From the NCBI GenBank assembly GCA_032027205.1, contig JAVSMN010000001.1:3909418-3973417 (forward strand): DNA of 64,000 nucleotides, in the 5' to 3' direction. Both the position numbers and the translations under genes were made by a program. Under the pieces are notes generated by a model, which was not told the DNA's origin, did no database searches, and was given only the letters and a program-made list of their open reading frames with translations. Positions 33,849 through 42,323 of this stretch are shown here, piece after piece; within the stretch, counting starts at the first letter, position 1; the number at the start of each line of letters is the position of its first letter. The DNA comes from Zeimonas sp032027205 (GTDB lineage: Bacteria > Pseudomonadota > Gammaproteobacteria > Burkholderiales > Burkholderiaceae_E).

Positions 33849-34813
33849 CGATCGGCGCCCTGCTCGAGCAGCGAGCGGGCGGCGCGCTCGCCGAGTTGCG
33901 ACGCGGCATCGGCGTCGCCCGCCTCGCACTCGACGTTCGCCTCGGCCATCGCACGTCCGTCCTCGGAGGCTACCCGCGCAACGAGCTTCAGTCCGCCCGA
34001 TGGGGTGGACACGCACCAGGCCGCCAGCGGAACCCGGCAACTGCCGCCGAGCAAGCGTGACACCGTGCGTTCGGCGTGCACCTCCACGGTCGTGCGCGCA
34101 TGAGCGAGCGGCGCGAGCCAGCGCGCCATGTCGGCGCGCGCCGCCAGTGTCTCGATCGCCAACGCGCCCTGCCCCGGCGCCGGCACGCTGACCGTCGGCT
34201 CGACGATCGCGCGGATGCGATCGGCCAGGCCCAGGCGCTTCAGTCCCGCCGCGGCGAGAACGATCGCGTCGTAGCGCCCCTCGTCGAGCCGCGCGAGCCG
34301 CGTGACGACGTTGCCGCGCAGCGGCAGCACCTCGAGCGCCGGGTAGCGATGACGGATCTGCGCCGCACGACGCAGGCTCGACGTGCCCACGCGCGCGCCG
34401 GCCGGCATCTCGGCCAGCGACGCGTACGTGCTCGAGACGAAAGCGTCGCGCGGATCCTCGCGCACCAGCACGGCCGCGAGCGCGAAGGACTCGCCGACCT
34501 CCATCGGCACGTCCTTCAGCGAGTGCACGGCAAGGTCGGCGCGCCCATCGAGCAGCGCGACCTCGAGCTCCTTGGTGAACAACCCCTTGCCGCCGATGTC
34601 CGCCAGCGTCCGGTCGAGCCGCCGATCACCCTCGGTGGTCATGCCGAGGATCTGCACATCGCACCGCGGATAGCACTCGCGCAGCAACCGCTGCACGTGC
34701 TCGGCCTGCCACATCGCCAGCCGGCTCTCGCGCGACGCGATGACCAGGCGCCGCGGCGCGTCGCGACCTGCGGATGGATTCACAGCGCTCAAGGTTGTTC
34801 CCGCTCCCGGCAC
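33830..34813 (-). CDS. hemC: Hydroxymethylbilane synthase (porphobilinogen deaminase)
   Basis: The 327-residue enzyme links four porphobilinogens into hydroxymethylbilane. It has LVIASRESRLAMWQAEHVQ, GGKGLFTKELEVALLDGRAD, AVHSLKDVPM, the substrate-binding arginines in VGTSSLRRAAQ, and the dipyrromethane-cofactor cysteine Cys259 in LLGGSCRVPLAAW. A GTG at 34813 opens the frame and abuts the algR stop by one base; an internal TTG or GTG a few codons on would also fit. It is the first haem gene after algZ-algR, an order conserved in Pseudomonas and relatives. Confidence 0.96.
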   Translation of the reverse strand: MPGAGTTLSAVNPSAGRDAPRRLVIASRESRLAMWQAEHVQRLLRECYPRCDVQILGMTTEGDRRLDRTLADIGGKGLFTKELEVALLDGRADLAVHSLKDVPMEVGESFALAAVLVREDPRDAFVSSTYASLAEMPAGARVGTSSLRRAAQIRHRYPALEVLPLRGNVVTRLARLDEGRYDAIVLAAAGLKRLGLADRIRAIVEPTVSVPAPGQGALAIETLAARADMARWLAPLAHARTTVEVHAERTVSRLLGGSCRVPLAAWCVSTPSGGLKLVARVASEDGRAMAEANVECEAGDADAASQLGERAARSLLEQGADRWLASS

Positions 34814-34814
34814 C

Positions 34815-35612
34815 TCATGCGACCAGGTTCTTCACCGTCGACCATTGTCGCCGGCTCACCGGCAGACGCTCGGAAATGTCGCGCAGCACCACCTGCCAGT
34901 ATGGATCGCCGCCCTCCGCCTCGCCGGCCGGCATCACCCGCTCGAAACCGGCGATCGACGGCCGCGCAACCAGCGCGTTGCGATGGATGCGCACGAAGCG
35001 ATCGCCGAATTCCTCCTCGAGCGAGGTCAGCGATTCCTCGATCAGGTACTCGCGCTCCTTCGAGCGCACCGTGATGTATTTCAGCTCGGCCTTCAGATAG
35101 ACCACCTGCTCGAGCGGAACGAGGATGACGCGGCCGCGCTCGTGCACCGAGAGATGACGCCGTCGCGTGTTGGTCGCGCGCGCGAGTTGGTCGATCGCGT
35201 GCGCCTGCTCGAGCGGAATGCGCGTGAGCGCGCGCTCGAGCGCCTGGCGCAGGCGATCGGCGCGCACCGGCTTGAGCAGGTAGTCGATCGCGCGCACCTC
35301 GAAGGCGTCGACGGCAAACTCGTCGTGCGCGGTGGCGAAGATGATCAGCGGCATCGGTCGCGGAGGCTCGGACTGCGCGCGCGCCGAGATGTGCCGCGCG
35401 AGCTCGATGCCGGTCATGCCGGGCATCTGGATGTCGAGCAGGACGATCTGCGGGTGCGACACCTCGATCTGCGACAGCGCCTCGGGCGCGTTGGGCGCCT
35501 CACCGACGATGCGGTGCGGAAAGTCGGGCGCGAGATCGGCGAGCAGCTCGCGCAGTCGCGAGCGGGCGACGGGTTCGTCGTCAACGATCAGGATCGATGG
35601 AACGTCTGACAT
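34815..35612 (-). CDS. algR: LytTR response regulator, AlgR type
   Basis: The 265-residue regulator has a CheY-like receiver (ILIVDDEPVARSRLRELLAD, phosphorylated aspartate Asp60 in IVLLDIQMPGMTG, lysine in YLLKPVR) and a C-terminal LytTR DNA-binding domain (LEQVVYLKAELKYITVRSKE, EEFGDRFVRIHRNALVA, RQWSTVKNL). AlgR homologues in Pseudomonas control alginate, pili and other surface traits. It overlaps its partner kinase gene by 32 bp and is followed directly by hemC. Its targets here are unknown. Confidence 0.92.
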   Translation of the reverse strand: MSDVPSILIVDDEPVARSRLRELLADLAPDFPHRIVGEAPNAPEALSQIEVSHPQIVLLDIQMPGMTGIELARHISARAQSEPPRPMPLIIFATAHDEFAVDAFEVRAIDYLLKPVRADRLRQALERALTRIPLEQAHAIDQLARATNTRRRHLSVHERGRVILVPLEQVVYLKAELKYITVRSKEREYLIEESLTSLEEEFGDRFVRIHRNALVARPSIAGFERVMPAGEAEGGDPYWQVVLRDISERLPVSRRQWSTVKNLVA

Positions 35613-36747
35613 CTCGGCGTCTTCTCTCTTTTCGATAAGGGAACTGCACGGTCACGCGAAAGCGCCCGTCGGCGCTCGAGGCTTCGAGCTGGCCCTCGAC
35701 GTCGAAGGTCAGGTCGAGACGCTCGCGCACGTTCGAAAGCGCCATGTGGTTGCCGACGCGCCTCGGCGCCGATTCCGGCACCGGATTGACGATCTCCACG
35801 CGGACGCGATCGCCCGAACGCGAGACCGAAATGACGATCTCGCCGCGGCCGGCGCTTGGTTCGATGCCGTGGTGCACCGCGTTCTCCACCAGCGGCTGCA
35901 GCAGCAGCGACGGCAGCAGCGCATCGCCCGGCATGTCGTCGATCTCCCAGCGCACGGCCAGCCGATCGGCCAGGCGCAGCTTCTCGATCGTCAGGTATTC
36001 CTTGCACAGCAGCACCTCGTCGTCGAGCGGGACCAGTTCGCGGCTGTCCTTCATGAAGACGCGGAACAGGTCGGCGAGGTTCTCGAGCGTGCGCTCGGCC
36101 TTGCGCGGGTCGCTGCGCATGAGTCCGAGCACGGTGTTCAGGCTGTTGAACAGGAAATGCGGCCGGATGCGCGCCTGCAGCGCCTGCAGGCGCCCTTCGG
36201 CCTGCGAAGGCTGCAGCGACAACTGGCGCAGTCGCAGGAACTCGATGAAGACCCACGCCAGCGCCACCGCCCCCAGCACGCGCGGTGCGAGCGACAGCAA
36301 CGATTCGCGCAGCGTCGGCCACGGCGCGGAGCCGGTGTCGACGAAGGAAACCGCGACGGTGAGCAGCGCCGGCACGCCCAGCGCAACCGCCCATTGCACC
36401 GGACGCCGGGCGCCATTGACGAAGCGCCGAGCCACGCAAAGCAGCAGCAGCGAGGCCGCCGCCGTCGCATTCACGTGGAGCACCGTCTCGAGCACCGACC
36501 ACGGCGGCGAGGCGCTCGCCTGCGCCAGCCAGACGACGAGCAGCGCGCACAGGTTCAACGGAACGAGCACGCGCGCCACCGTGCCCACGTTGCAGCAATC
36601 GGGAACGACCGGGAAATCGGCGCCGTCAGTGAGGCGGCGGCGCGGCGGCAGCGCCGCGACGCCGGCCGGAGCCCCCACTGCCGCGGCGGGCGGCAAACTG
36701 AGGTCCGGCGTGGCCGCTTCAAGCGACCCCGGACTGCGATCGATCAT
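35581..36747 (-). CDS. algZ: LytS/AlgZ-type sensor histidine kinase
   Basis: The 388-residue kinase lacks a periplasmic sensor and has four or so membrane helices (VARVLVPLNLCALLVVWLA, then three more) after a CCNVG segment, close to the FCN motif at the start of FimS/AlgZ. The His-kinase box is ARIRPHFLFNSLNTVLGLM, followed by LENLADLFRVFM and the ATPase part PSLLLQPLVENAVHHGIEP and a late NVRERL. The start at 36747 is preferred over one at 36834, which would run into the argH promoter. It should phosphorylate AlgR. It is divergent from argH. Confidence 0.88.
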   Translation of the reverse strand: MIDRSPGSLEAATPDLSLPPAAAVGAPAGVAALPPRRRLTDGADFPVVPDCCNVGTVARVLVPLNLCALLVVWLAQASASPPWSVLETVLHVNATAAASLLLLCVARRFVNGARRPVQWAVALGVPALLTVAVSFVDTGSAPWPTLRESLLSLAPRVLGAVALAWVFIEFLRLRQLSLQPSQAEGRLQALQARIRPHFLFNSLNTVLGLMRSDPRKAERTLENLADLFRVFMKDSRELVPLDDEVLLCKEYLTIEKLRLADRLAVRWEIDDMPGDALLPSLLLQPLVENAVHHGIEPSAGRGEIVISVSRSGDRVRVEIVNPVPESAPRRVGNHMALSNVRERLDLTFDVEGQLEASSADGRFRVTVQFPYRKERRRRDVRRSIDPDR

Positions 36748-36784
36748 CGACCTCCCCAACGGCAGCACGCACGTCGCTGGCTCG

Positions 36785-36790
36785 TATAAT
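36785..36790 (+). promoter_or_regulatory. -10 box of argH
   Basis: A perfect TATAAT lies 32 bp before the argH ATG, a normal promoter distance. No clear -35 is seen 17 bp upstream, within the algZ 5' region. Confidence 0.5.
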
Positions 36791-36822
36791 TTCGCGGCTC
36801 GATCGATACGTGCCGGCCGATT

Positions 36823-38229
36823 ATGACAGATCAACTTTCGAAAAAATCACAGGCGTGGTCGGCCCGGTTCTCCGAACCCGTGGACGAGTTGGTCAAACGC
36901 TACACTGCGTCGGTCGATTTCGACCGGCGGCTGGCGCTCTTCGACATCGAGGCTTCGCTCGCGCACGCGGCGATGCTCGAGTCGGTCGGCCTGATCGACG
37001 CCGACGACCTGGGCGCCATCGGCCGCGGCATGGCGCAGATCCGCGGCGAGATCGAGCGCGGCACCTTCGACTGGTCGGTCGACCTCGAAGACGTGCACCT
37101 GAACATCGAGAAGCGCCTCACCGAGCTCATCGGCGAGCCGGGCAAGCGGCTTCACACCGCGCGTTCGCGCAACGACCAGGTCGCCACCGATCTTCGCCTG
37201 TGGCTGCGCGCGAACATCGACGACACACTGCGGCTTCTGACGTCGCTGCAGCGCGCGCTGCTCGACCTGGCGGACGCGAACGCGGAAACGATCCTGCCCG
37301 GCTTCACGCACCTGCAGGTGGCGCAGCCGATCACCTTCGGCCATCACCTGCTCGCCTACGTCGAGATGTTCGCGCGCGATGCGGAGCGTTTCGCCGAGGC
37401 GCGTGCTCGAACGAATCGCCTTCCGCTGGGCGCGGCCGCGCTGGCCGGAACGTCGTATCCGATCGACCGCATGCACGTGGCGCGCGCGCTCGGGTTCGAC
37501 GCGCTGTGCGCCAATTCGCTCGACGCCGTGTCCGATCGCGACTTCGCCATCGAATATTGCGCGGCCGCGAGCCTGGCGATGATGCACGTCTCGCGCCTGT
37601 CGGAGGAGCTCGTGCTGTGGATGTCGCCGCGCGTGGGCTTCATCGACCTCGCCGACCGCTTCTGCACCGGCTCGTCGATCATGCCGCAGAAGAAGAATCC
37701 CGACGTGCCCGAGCTCGCGCGCGGCAAGACGGGCCGCGTCTACGGCCACCTGGTCGCGCTGCTCACGTTGATGAAGGGCCAGCCGCTGGCCTACAACAAG
37801 GACAACCAGGAAGACAAGGAGCCGCTGTTCGACACCGCGGACACGCTGGGCGACACGCTGCGCATCTTCGCCGACCTGGTCGGCGGCATCCGCGTGCGTG
37901 CCGATCGCATGCGCACGGCCGCCGCCGAAGGCTTCTCGACCGCGACCGACCTCGCCGACTACCTCGTGCGCAAGGGACTGGCCTTTCGCGACGCACACGA
38001 AGCGGTCGCGCGTGCGGTGCGCGCGGCTGCCGAGCGCGGCGTCGACCTGGCCGACCTGGGCGTCGAGACGCTTCGCGGCTTCAGTCCGCTGGTCGGCGAC
38101 GACGTGCTCGAGGTGCTGGAGCTCGATGGCTCGGTCGCTTCGCGCGACCATCCGGGCGGCACCGCGCCGGCACGAGTGCGCGCGGCGATCGCGGCGCACC
38201 GCGGTCGACTGGCTGCCGCAGGCGCCTGA
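36823..38229 (+). CDS. argH: Argininosuccinate lyase
   Basis: The 468-residue enzyme splits argininosuccinate into arginine and fumarate, the last step of arginine synthesis. Motifs: MTDQLSKKSQAWSARFSEPV, HTARSRNDQVATDLRLW, FTHLQVAQPITFGHHLLAYV, and the fumarase-superfamily signature GSSIMPQKKNPDVPELARGK with the catalytic serine at about 284. Length is standard. It follows a TATAAT box and is divergent from algZ; argH-algZ-algR adjacency is known in pseudomonads and betaproteobacteria. Confidence 0.97.
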   Translation: MTDQLSKKSQAWSARFSEPVDELVKRYTASVDFDRRLALFDIEASLAHAAMLESVGLIDADDLGAIGRGMAQIRGEIERGTFDWSVDLEDVHLNIEKRLTELIGEPGKRLHTARSRNDQVATDLRLWLRANIDDTLRLLTSLQRALLDLADANAETILPGFTHLQVAQPITFGHHLLAYVEMFARDAERFAEARARTNRLPLGAAALAGTSYPIDRMHVARALGFDALCANSLDAVSDRDFAIEYCAAASLAMMHVSRLSEELVLWMSPRVGFIDLADRFCTGSSIMPQKKNPDVPELARGKTGRVYGHLVALLTLMKGQPLAYNKDNQEDKEPLFDTADTLGDTLRIFADLVGGIRVRADRMRTAAAEGFSTATDLADYLVRKGLAFRDAHEAVARAVRAAAERGVDLADLGVETLRGFSPLVGDDVLEVLELDGSVASRDHPGGTAPARVRAAIAAHRGRLAAAGA

Positions 38230-38260
38230 GCGGCGTGGTTTCCGCAGGCGAGGCGCCGGA

Positions 38261-38266
38261 TATAAT
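38261..38266 (+). promoter_or_regulatory. -10 box upstream of the DUF21/CBS gene
   Basis: TATAAT lies 142 bp before the start codon at 38408 in the gap after argH. The long leader (about 130 bases) shows repeated GCCCG-type segments but no recognised riboswitch. Confidence 0.4.
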
Positions 38267-38407
38267 CGATCCGTCTTCCAGCCCGGCAGGCCGGGGCGCA
38301 TTCCTCGCGCGCCCGCCTGACTGAATGAACGGATCCGAGCCTCGATGGCGTCGCGCAGACGCCCGCTACATGCTCCGCCCGCCTGACCGAACGGTGCGCG
38401 AGACCTG

Positions 38408-39733
38408 ATGGAAATCGCCCTCCTGTTCGCACTGATCGTGCTGAACGGCCTGTTCGCGATGTCCGAGATCGCACTGGTCACCGCGCGCAAGGCGCGGCTC
38501 CAGAAGCTCGCCGAGGAAGGCGATCGCGGGGCTGCCGTCGCCCTCGCACTCGGTTCCGACCCCAATCGTTTCCTGTCGACGATCCAGATCGGCATCACGT
38601 CGATCGGCATCCTGAACGGAATCGTCGGACAGGCCGCGCTCGCCGACCCCTTCGCCGACTGGATGGAAAGCCTCGGCGCGCAACAGCCGTATTCCGACTG
38701 GTCGGCCACCGCGCTCGTCGTCATCGTCGTCACCTACGTGTCGATCGTCGTCGGCGAGCTGGTGCCCAAGCGCCTCGGGCAGATCAATCCCGAGAACGTC
38801 GCGCGCTACGTCGCCCGGTCGATGACCATTCTCGCCAAGCTCACGCGCCCGTTCGTGCGGCTGCTTTCCTGGTCCACCGAAGTGCTGCTGCGTGCGTTCG
38901 GCGCGAACCGGATCACGTCGCCTTCGGTGACCGAGGAAGAGATCCACGCGATGCTCGCCGAGGGCTCGGAGTCCGGGGTGATCGAGCGCAGCGAGCATGC
39001 GATGGTGCGCAACGTCTTCAGGCTCGACGATCGGCAGATCTCGTCGCTGATGGTGCCGCGTCCCGACATCGTCTGGCTCGACGTCGCCGAGAACATCGAC
39101 GAGAACCTGCGCAAGATCGCCGAGTCCGAGCATTCGCGTTTTCCGGTGTGCCGACACGGTCTGGACGAGGTCCTCGGCTTCGTGCACGCCAAGCAGTTGC
39201 TGGGGCAGTCGCTGCGCGACGGACGGATCGACCTCGACGCGAGCCTGCAGGAGATGCTCTACGTGCCGGAGACGCTCACCGGCATGGAGCTGCTGGAGAA
39301 CTTCCGCAGCTCGAACACGCAGATCGCCCTCGTCATCGACGAATACGGCGAGGTGCAGGGCCTGATCACGCTGCACGATTTGCTCGAGGCGATCACCGGC
39401 GAGTTCGCCACCGGCGACATCGACGACAGCTGGGCCTACCAGCGCGAGGACGGCTCGTGGCTGCTCGACGGACTGATCCCGACGCCCGAGCTGAAGGATC
39501 GGCTCGGCCTGCGCACGCTGCCCGAAGAGGAGCGCGAGCGCTACCAGGCGTTGAGCGGAATGCTGATGCTGATGCTCGGACGCATGCCGCAGACCGGCGA
39601 CACGGTCGTCTGGGAGAACTGGCGCTTCGAGGTGGTCGACATGGATGGCAAGCGCGTCGACAAGGTGCTCGCTGCGCCGGTGCCGCTCGCCCCGGAGCCC
39701 GGCGAGGAAACCCCGGCCCTGCCGGACGAGTGA
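38408..39733 (+). CDS. HlyC/CorC-type membrane protein (CNNM/DUF21, CBS pair)
   Basis: The 441-residue protein has a DUF21/CNNM membrane domain (LLFALIVLNGLFAMSEIALV, RFLSTIQIGITSIGILNGIV and a third helix VVIVVTYVSIVVGELVPKRL), two CBS domains (SSLMVPRPDIVWLDV, then LYVPETLTGMELLENF) and a C-terminal CorC_HlyC transporter-associated domain (GSWLLDGLIPTPELKDRLGL, DTVVWENWRFEVVDMDG). Such proteins are linked to magnesium or cobalt efflux and membrane-damage tolerance. Hemolysin in older names is misleading. It precedes the TRAP genes but is probably an independent unit. Confidence 0.9.
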   Translation: MEIALLFALIVLNGLFAMSEIALVTARKARLQKLAEEGDRGAAVALALGSDPNRFLSTIQIGITSIGILNGIVGQAALADPFADWMESLGAQQPYSDWSATALVVIVVTYVSIVVGELVPKRLGQINPENVARYVARSMTILAKLTRPFVRLLSWSTEVLLRAFGANRITSPSVTEEEIHAMLAEGSESGVIERSEHAMVRNVFRLDDRQISSLMVPRPDIVWLDVAENIDENLRKIAESEHSRFPVCRHGLDEVLGFVHAKQLLGQSLRDGRIDLDASLQEMLYVPETLTGMELLENFRSSNTQIALVIDEYGEVQGLITLHDLLEAITGEFATGDIDDSWAYQREDGSWLLDGLIPTPELKDRLGLRTLPEEERERYQALSGMLMLMLGRMPQTGDTVVWENWRFEVVDMDGKRVDKVLAAPVPLAPEPGEETPALPDE

Positions 39734-39817
39734 AGTACCGCATTGCGCGCCGTCGTCCCGCTGGTGGACAATGGCGCCCTTTTCGAGCACTCCCCGAAGG
39801 CCCTCGGAGATGATCCG

Positions 39818-40435
39818 TTGAAGTCGCTGCTCGCGCTGTCGCGCGCGATCGACGCGTTGAACGAACGCGTCGGCCGCACGGTGCTGTGGCTGGTGCTCGC
39901 CTCGACGCTGATCAGCGCGGCCAACGCCGCGGTGCGCAAGGCGTTCAGCATGAGCTCGAATGCGCTGCTCGAGATCCAGTGGTACCTGTACGCGGCGGTG
40001 TTCGTGCTCGCCGCCGGCTACACGCTGCTCAACAACGAGCACGTGCGCATCGACGTGCTCAGCGGCCGGCTTTCGCCGCGCGGGCGAGCGGTCATCGACC
40101 TGCTCGGGGCGATCTTCTTCCTGCTTCCGTTCGTCGTGCTGATCGTCGTGCTGAGCTGGCAGTTTTTCTGGAACGGTTTCGTCTCGGGCGAGATGTCGTC
40201 GAACGCGGGCGGCCTGATCCGCTGGCCGGTGTACCTGATCATGCCGGTGGGCTTCACGCTGCTCGGACTGCAGGGCGTGTCCGAGACGATCAAGCGCATC
40301 GCGTTCCTCGCGGGCCGCGCTCCCGATCCCACGGCGCGGGAGCCGGAACCGAGCGCCGAGGAGGCGCTGGCCGAGTTCGTGCGCGAACAGCTGGCGGACG
40401 ACGGCGCGCCGCCCTCGTTGAACGGAACGCGGTGA
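39818..40435 (+). CDS. dctQ: TRAP transporter small permease (DctQ)
   Basis: The 205-residue protein has four membrane helices (TVLWLVLASTLISAANAAVR, LYAAVFVLAAGYTLL, LLGAIFFLLPFVVLIVVLSW, WPVYLIMPVGFTLLGLQG) and the DctQ features EIQWYLYA and NEHVRIDVLSGRLSPRGRA. TTG 39818 is chosen because GGAG lies about 10 bases upstream; another TTG at 39743 would give an unusual N-terminus. It pairs with the large subunit downstream; a GTGAGCGCC unit is repeated three times between them. The transporter moves organic acids with sodium or proton symport. Confidence 0.88.
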   Translation: MKSLLALSRAIDALNERVGRTVLWLVLASTLISAANAAVRKAFSMSSNALLEIQWYLYAAVFVLAAGYTLLNNEHVRIDVLSGRLSPRGRAVIDLLGAIFFLLPFVVLIVVLSWQFFWNGFVSGEMSSNAGGLIRWPVYLIMPVGFTLLGLQGVSETIKRIAFLAGRAPDPTAREPEPSAEEALAEFVREQLADDGAPPSLNGTR

Positions 40436-40453
40436 GCGCCCCGTGAGCGCCCC

Positions 40454-42295
40454 GTGAGCGCCTTCCTCGCCGCGAACATCGCGCCGGTCATGTTCGGCGC
40501 GCTCGTCGTGTTCCTGCTGTTCGGCTATCCGGTCGCGTTCGCGCTGGCCGCCTGCGGGCTGGCCTTCGGCGCTATCGGCATCGAACTCGGCCTGCTGCCG
40601 CCGCTGCTGTTCCAGGCGCTGCCGCTGCGCATCTTCGGCATCATGGCCAACGAGACGCTGCTCGCCGTCCCGTTCTTCACGTTCATGGGGCTGATCCTCG
40701 AGCGCAGCGGAATGGCCGAGGACCTGCTCGACACGATCGGGCAGCTGTTCGGCCCGATCCGCGGCGGGCTCGCCTACGCAGTGGTGCTGGTCGGCGCGAT
40801 GCTCGCCGCCACCACCGGCGTCGTGGCGGCATCGGTGATCTCGATGGGCCTGATCTCGCTGCCGATCATGCTGCGCTACGGTTACGACCGGCGCCTGGCC
40901 ACCGGCGTCATCGCCGCTTCGGGCACGCTCGCGCAGATCATCCCGCCGTCGCTCGTGCTGATCGTCATGGCCGACCAGCTCGGACGCAGCGTCGGCGACA
41001 TGTACAAGGGCGCGTTCATCCCCGGCTTCGTGCTCACCGGCATGTACGTCGGCTACGTGGCGCTGGTCGCCGCGCTCAAGCCCGCAGCCGCGCCCGCGCT
41101 CCCGGCGAGCGCGCGCACGATCCACGAGGACGACGGCAGCAGCGGCATGCGGTCGCTGGCGGTGCTGTTCGTGCTGTCACTCGCGCTCGGCCTCGCCTAC
41201 GCACACTGGTTCGACGAGATCCGCGGATTCTTCGGCTTCGACGTGTCGCAACCGGCGCCCACCGACGAGACGATCGTCGTGTCGCTGTTCGCCGGCGTGG
41301 GCTTTGCCTTCGTCGTGGCCGTGCTCAACCGGCTGCTGCGCCTGCGCCTGCTGTCGCGCATCGCCGAGCGCGTCACCTTCGTGCTGATTCCGCCGCTGGC
41401 GCTGATCTTCCTGGTGCTCGGCACGATCTTCCTCGGCGTGGCGACGCCGACCGAAGGCGGCGCGATGGGCGCGGTGGGCGCGCTGGCGATGGCGATCTCG
41501 CGCAAGCGCCTGTCGTGGTCGCTCACGCGCCAGGCGCTGAACACCACGACGAAGCTGTCGAGCTTCGTGATGTTCATCCTGATCGGCTCGACGACCTTCA
41601 ACCTCGTGTTCCAGGGCCTGGACGGCGGACGCTGGATCGAGCACCTGCTCACCAGCCTGCCCGGCGGCGAACTCGGCTTCCTGATCGTCGTCAACCTGCT
41701 GATTTTCGTACTGGCGTTCTTCCTCGACTTCTTCGAGCTGGCGTTCATCATGATCCCGCTGCTCGGACCGGTCGCCGACAAGCTGGGCATCGACCTGATC
41801 TGGTTCGGCGTGCTGCTCGCCGTGAACATGCAGACCTCGTTCATGCATCCGCCCTTCGGCTTCGCGCTGTTCTACCTGCGCAGCGTCGCGCCGGCCAGCG
41901 AATACACCGACCGCATCACCGGACGGCGCATCGCGCCGGTGACAATCGGCGACATCTACCGCGGCGCGATTCCGTTCGTCGTGATCCAGCTGATCATGGT
42001 GGCGATGGTGATCGGCTTCCCCGGCCTGGTCACCGGCGGACTCGACCGCGCAAAGAAGATCGATCTCGACACGATCAAGATCGAGGCGCCGAGCGGCGGC
42101 TACGGCTCGGGAGGCGGATACGGCGGGTATTCGAACGAGTCGCAGGCGCCGGGGGCGGGCGAGTCGCAGGCGCCAACGCCAGGATCGGAAGCGTCACCGG
42201 AGTCCGCTCCTGCGCCCGGATCCGCCGCCGCGCCCGACTCGTCATCGATGCCGACACCGTCTTCGGCCGAGCAGCCGGGCGGCGGGCGCTACTGA
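40454..42295 (+). CDS. dctM: TRAP transporter large permease (DctM) with unusual C-terminal tail
   Basis: The 613-residue protein has twelve or more membrane helices. DctM features: LLFGYPVAFALAACGLAFG, VPFFTFMGLILERSGMAEDL, TGVVAASVISMGLISLPIML, IPPSLVLIVMADQLGRSVGD, and TSFMHPPFGFALFYLRSVAP. It starts at GTG 40454. The length is far above the 430 residues of most DctM proteins: an extra set of helices lies near residues 230-320, and about 75 C-terminal residues are low-complexity (G, S, P, A and E rich, ending GGGRY). Larger members are known, but this tail is odd. Its binding protein is on the opposite strand, downstream. Confidence 0.9.
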   Translation: MSAFLAANIAPVMFGALVVFLLFGYPVAFALAACGLAFGAIGIELGLLPPLLFQALPLRIFGIMANETLLAVPFFTFMGLILERSGMAEDLLDTIGQLFGPIRGGLAYAVVLVGAMLAATTGVVAASVISMGLISLPIMLRYGYDRRLATGVIAASGTLAQIIPPSLVLIVMADQLGRSVGDMYKGAFIPGFVLTGMYVGYVALVAALKPAAAPALPASARTIHEDDGSSGMRSLAVLFVLSLALGLAYAHWFDEIRGFFGFDVSQPAPTDETIVVSLFAGVGFAFVVAVLNRLLRLRLLSRIAERVTFVLIPPLALIFLVLGTIFLGVATPTEGGAMGAVGALAMAISRKRLSWSLTRQALNTTTKLSSFVMFILIGSTTFNLVFQGLDGGRWIEHLLTSLPGGELGFLIVVNLLIFVLAFFLDFFELAFIMIPLLGPVADKLGIDLIWFGVLLAVNMQTSFMHPPFGFALFYLRSVAPASEYTDRITGRRIAPVTIGDIYRGAIPFVVIQLIMVAMVIGFPGLVTGGLDRAKKIDLDTIKIEAPSGGYGSGGGYGGYSNESQAPGAGESQAPTPGSEASPESAPAPGSAAAPDSSSMPTPSSAEQPGGGRY

Positions 42296-42323
42296 GCGCC
42301 GCGGCCGCCCGCCGCGATCGCCC

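Noticed and set aside
38267..38407. Metal riboswitch in the leader of the DUF21/CBS gene
   Set aside because: The leader is long enough but no conserved riboswitch core could be recognised by eye.
38366..41125. A minus-strand frame of 919 residues
   Set aside because: It is antisense to the DUF21/CBS, dctQ and dctM genes, rich in H, R, E and D, and shows no domain.
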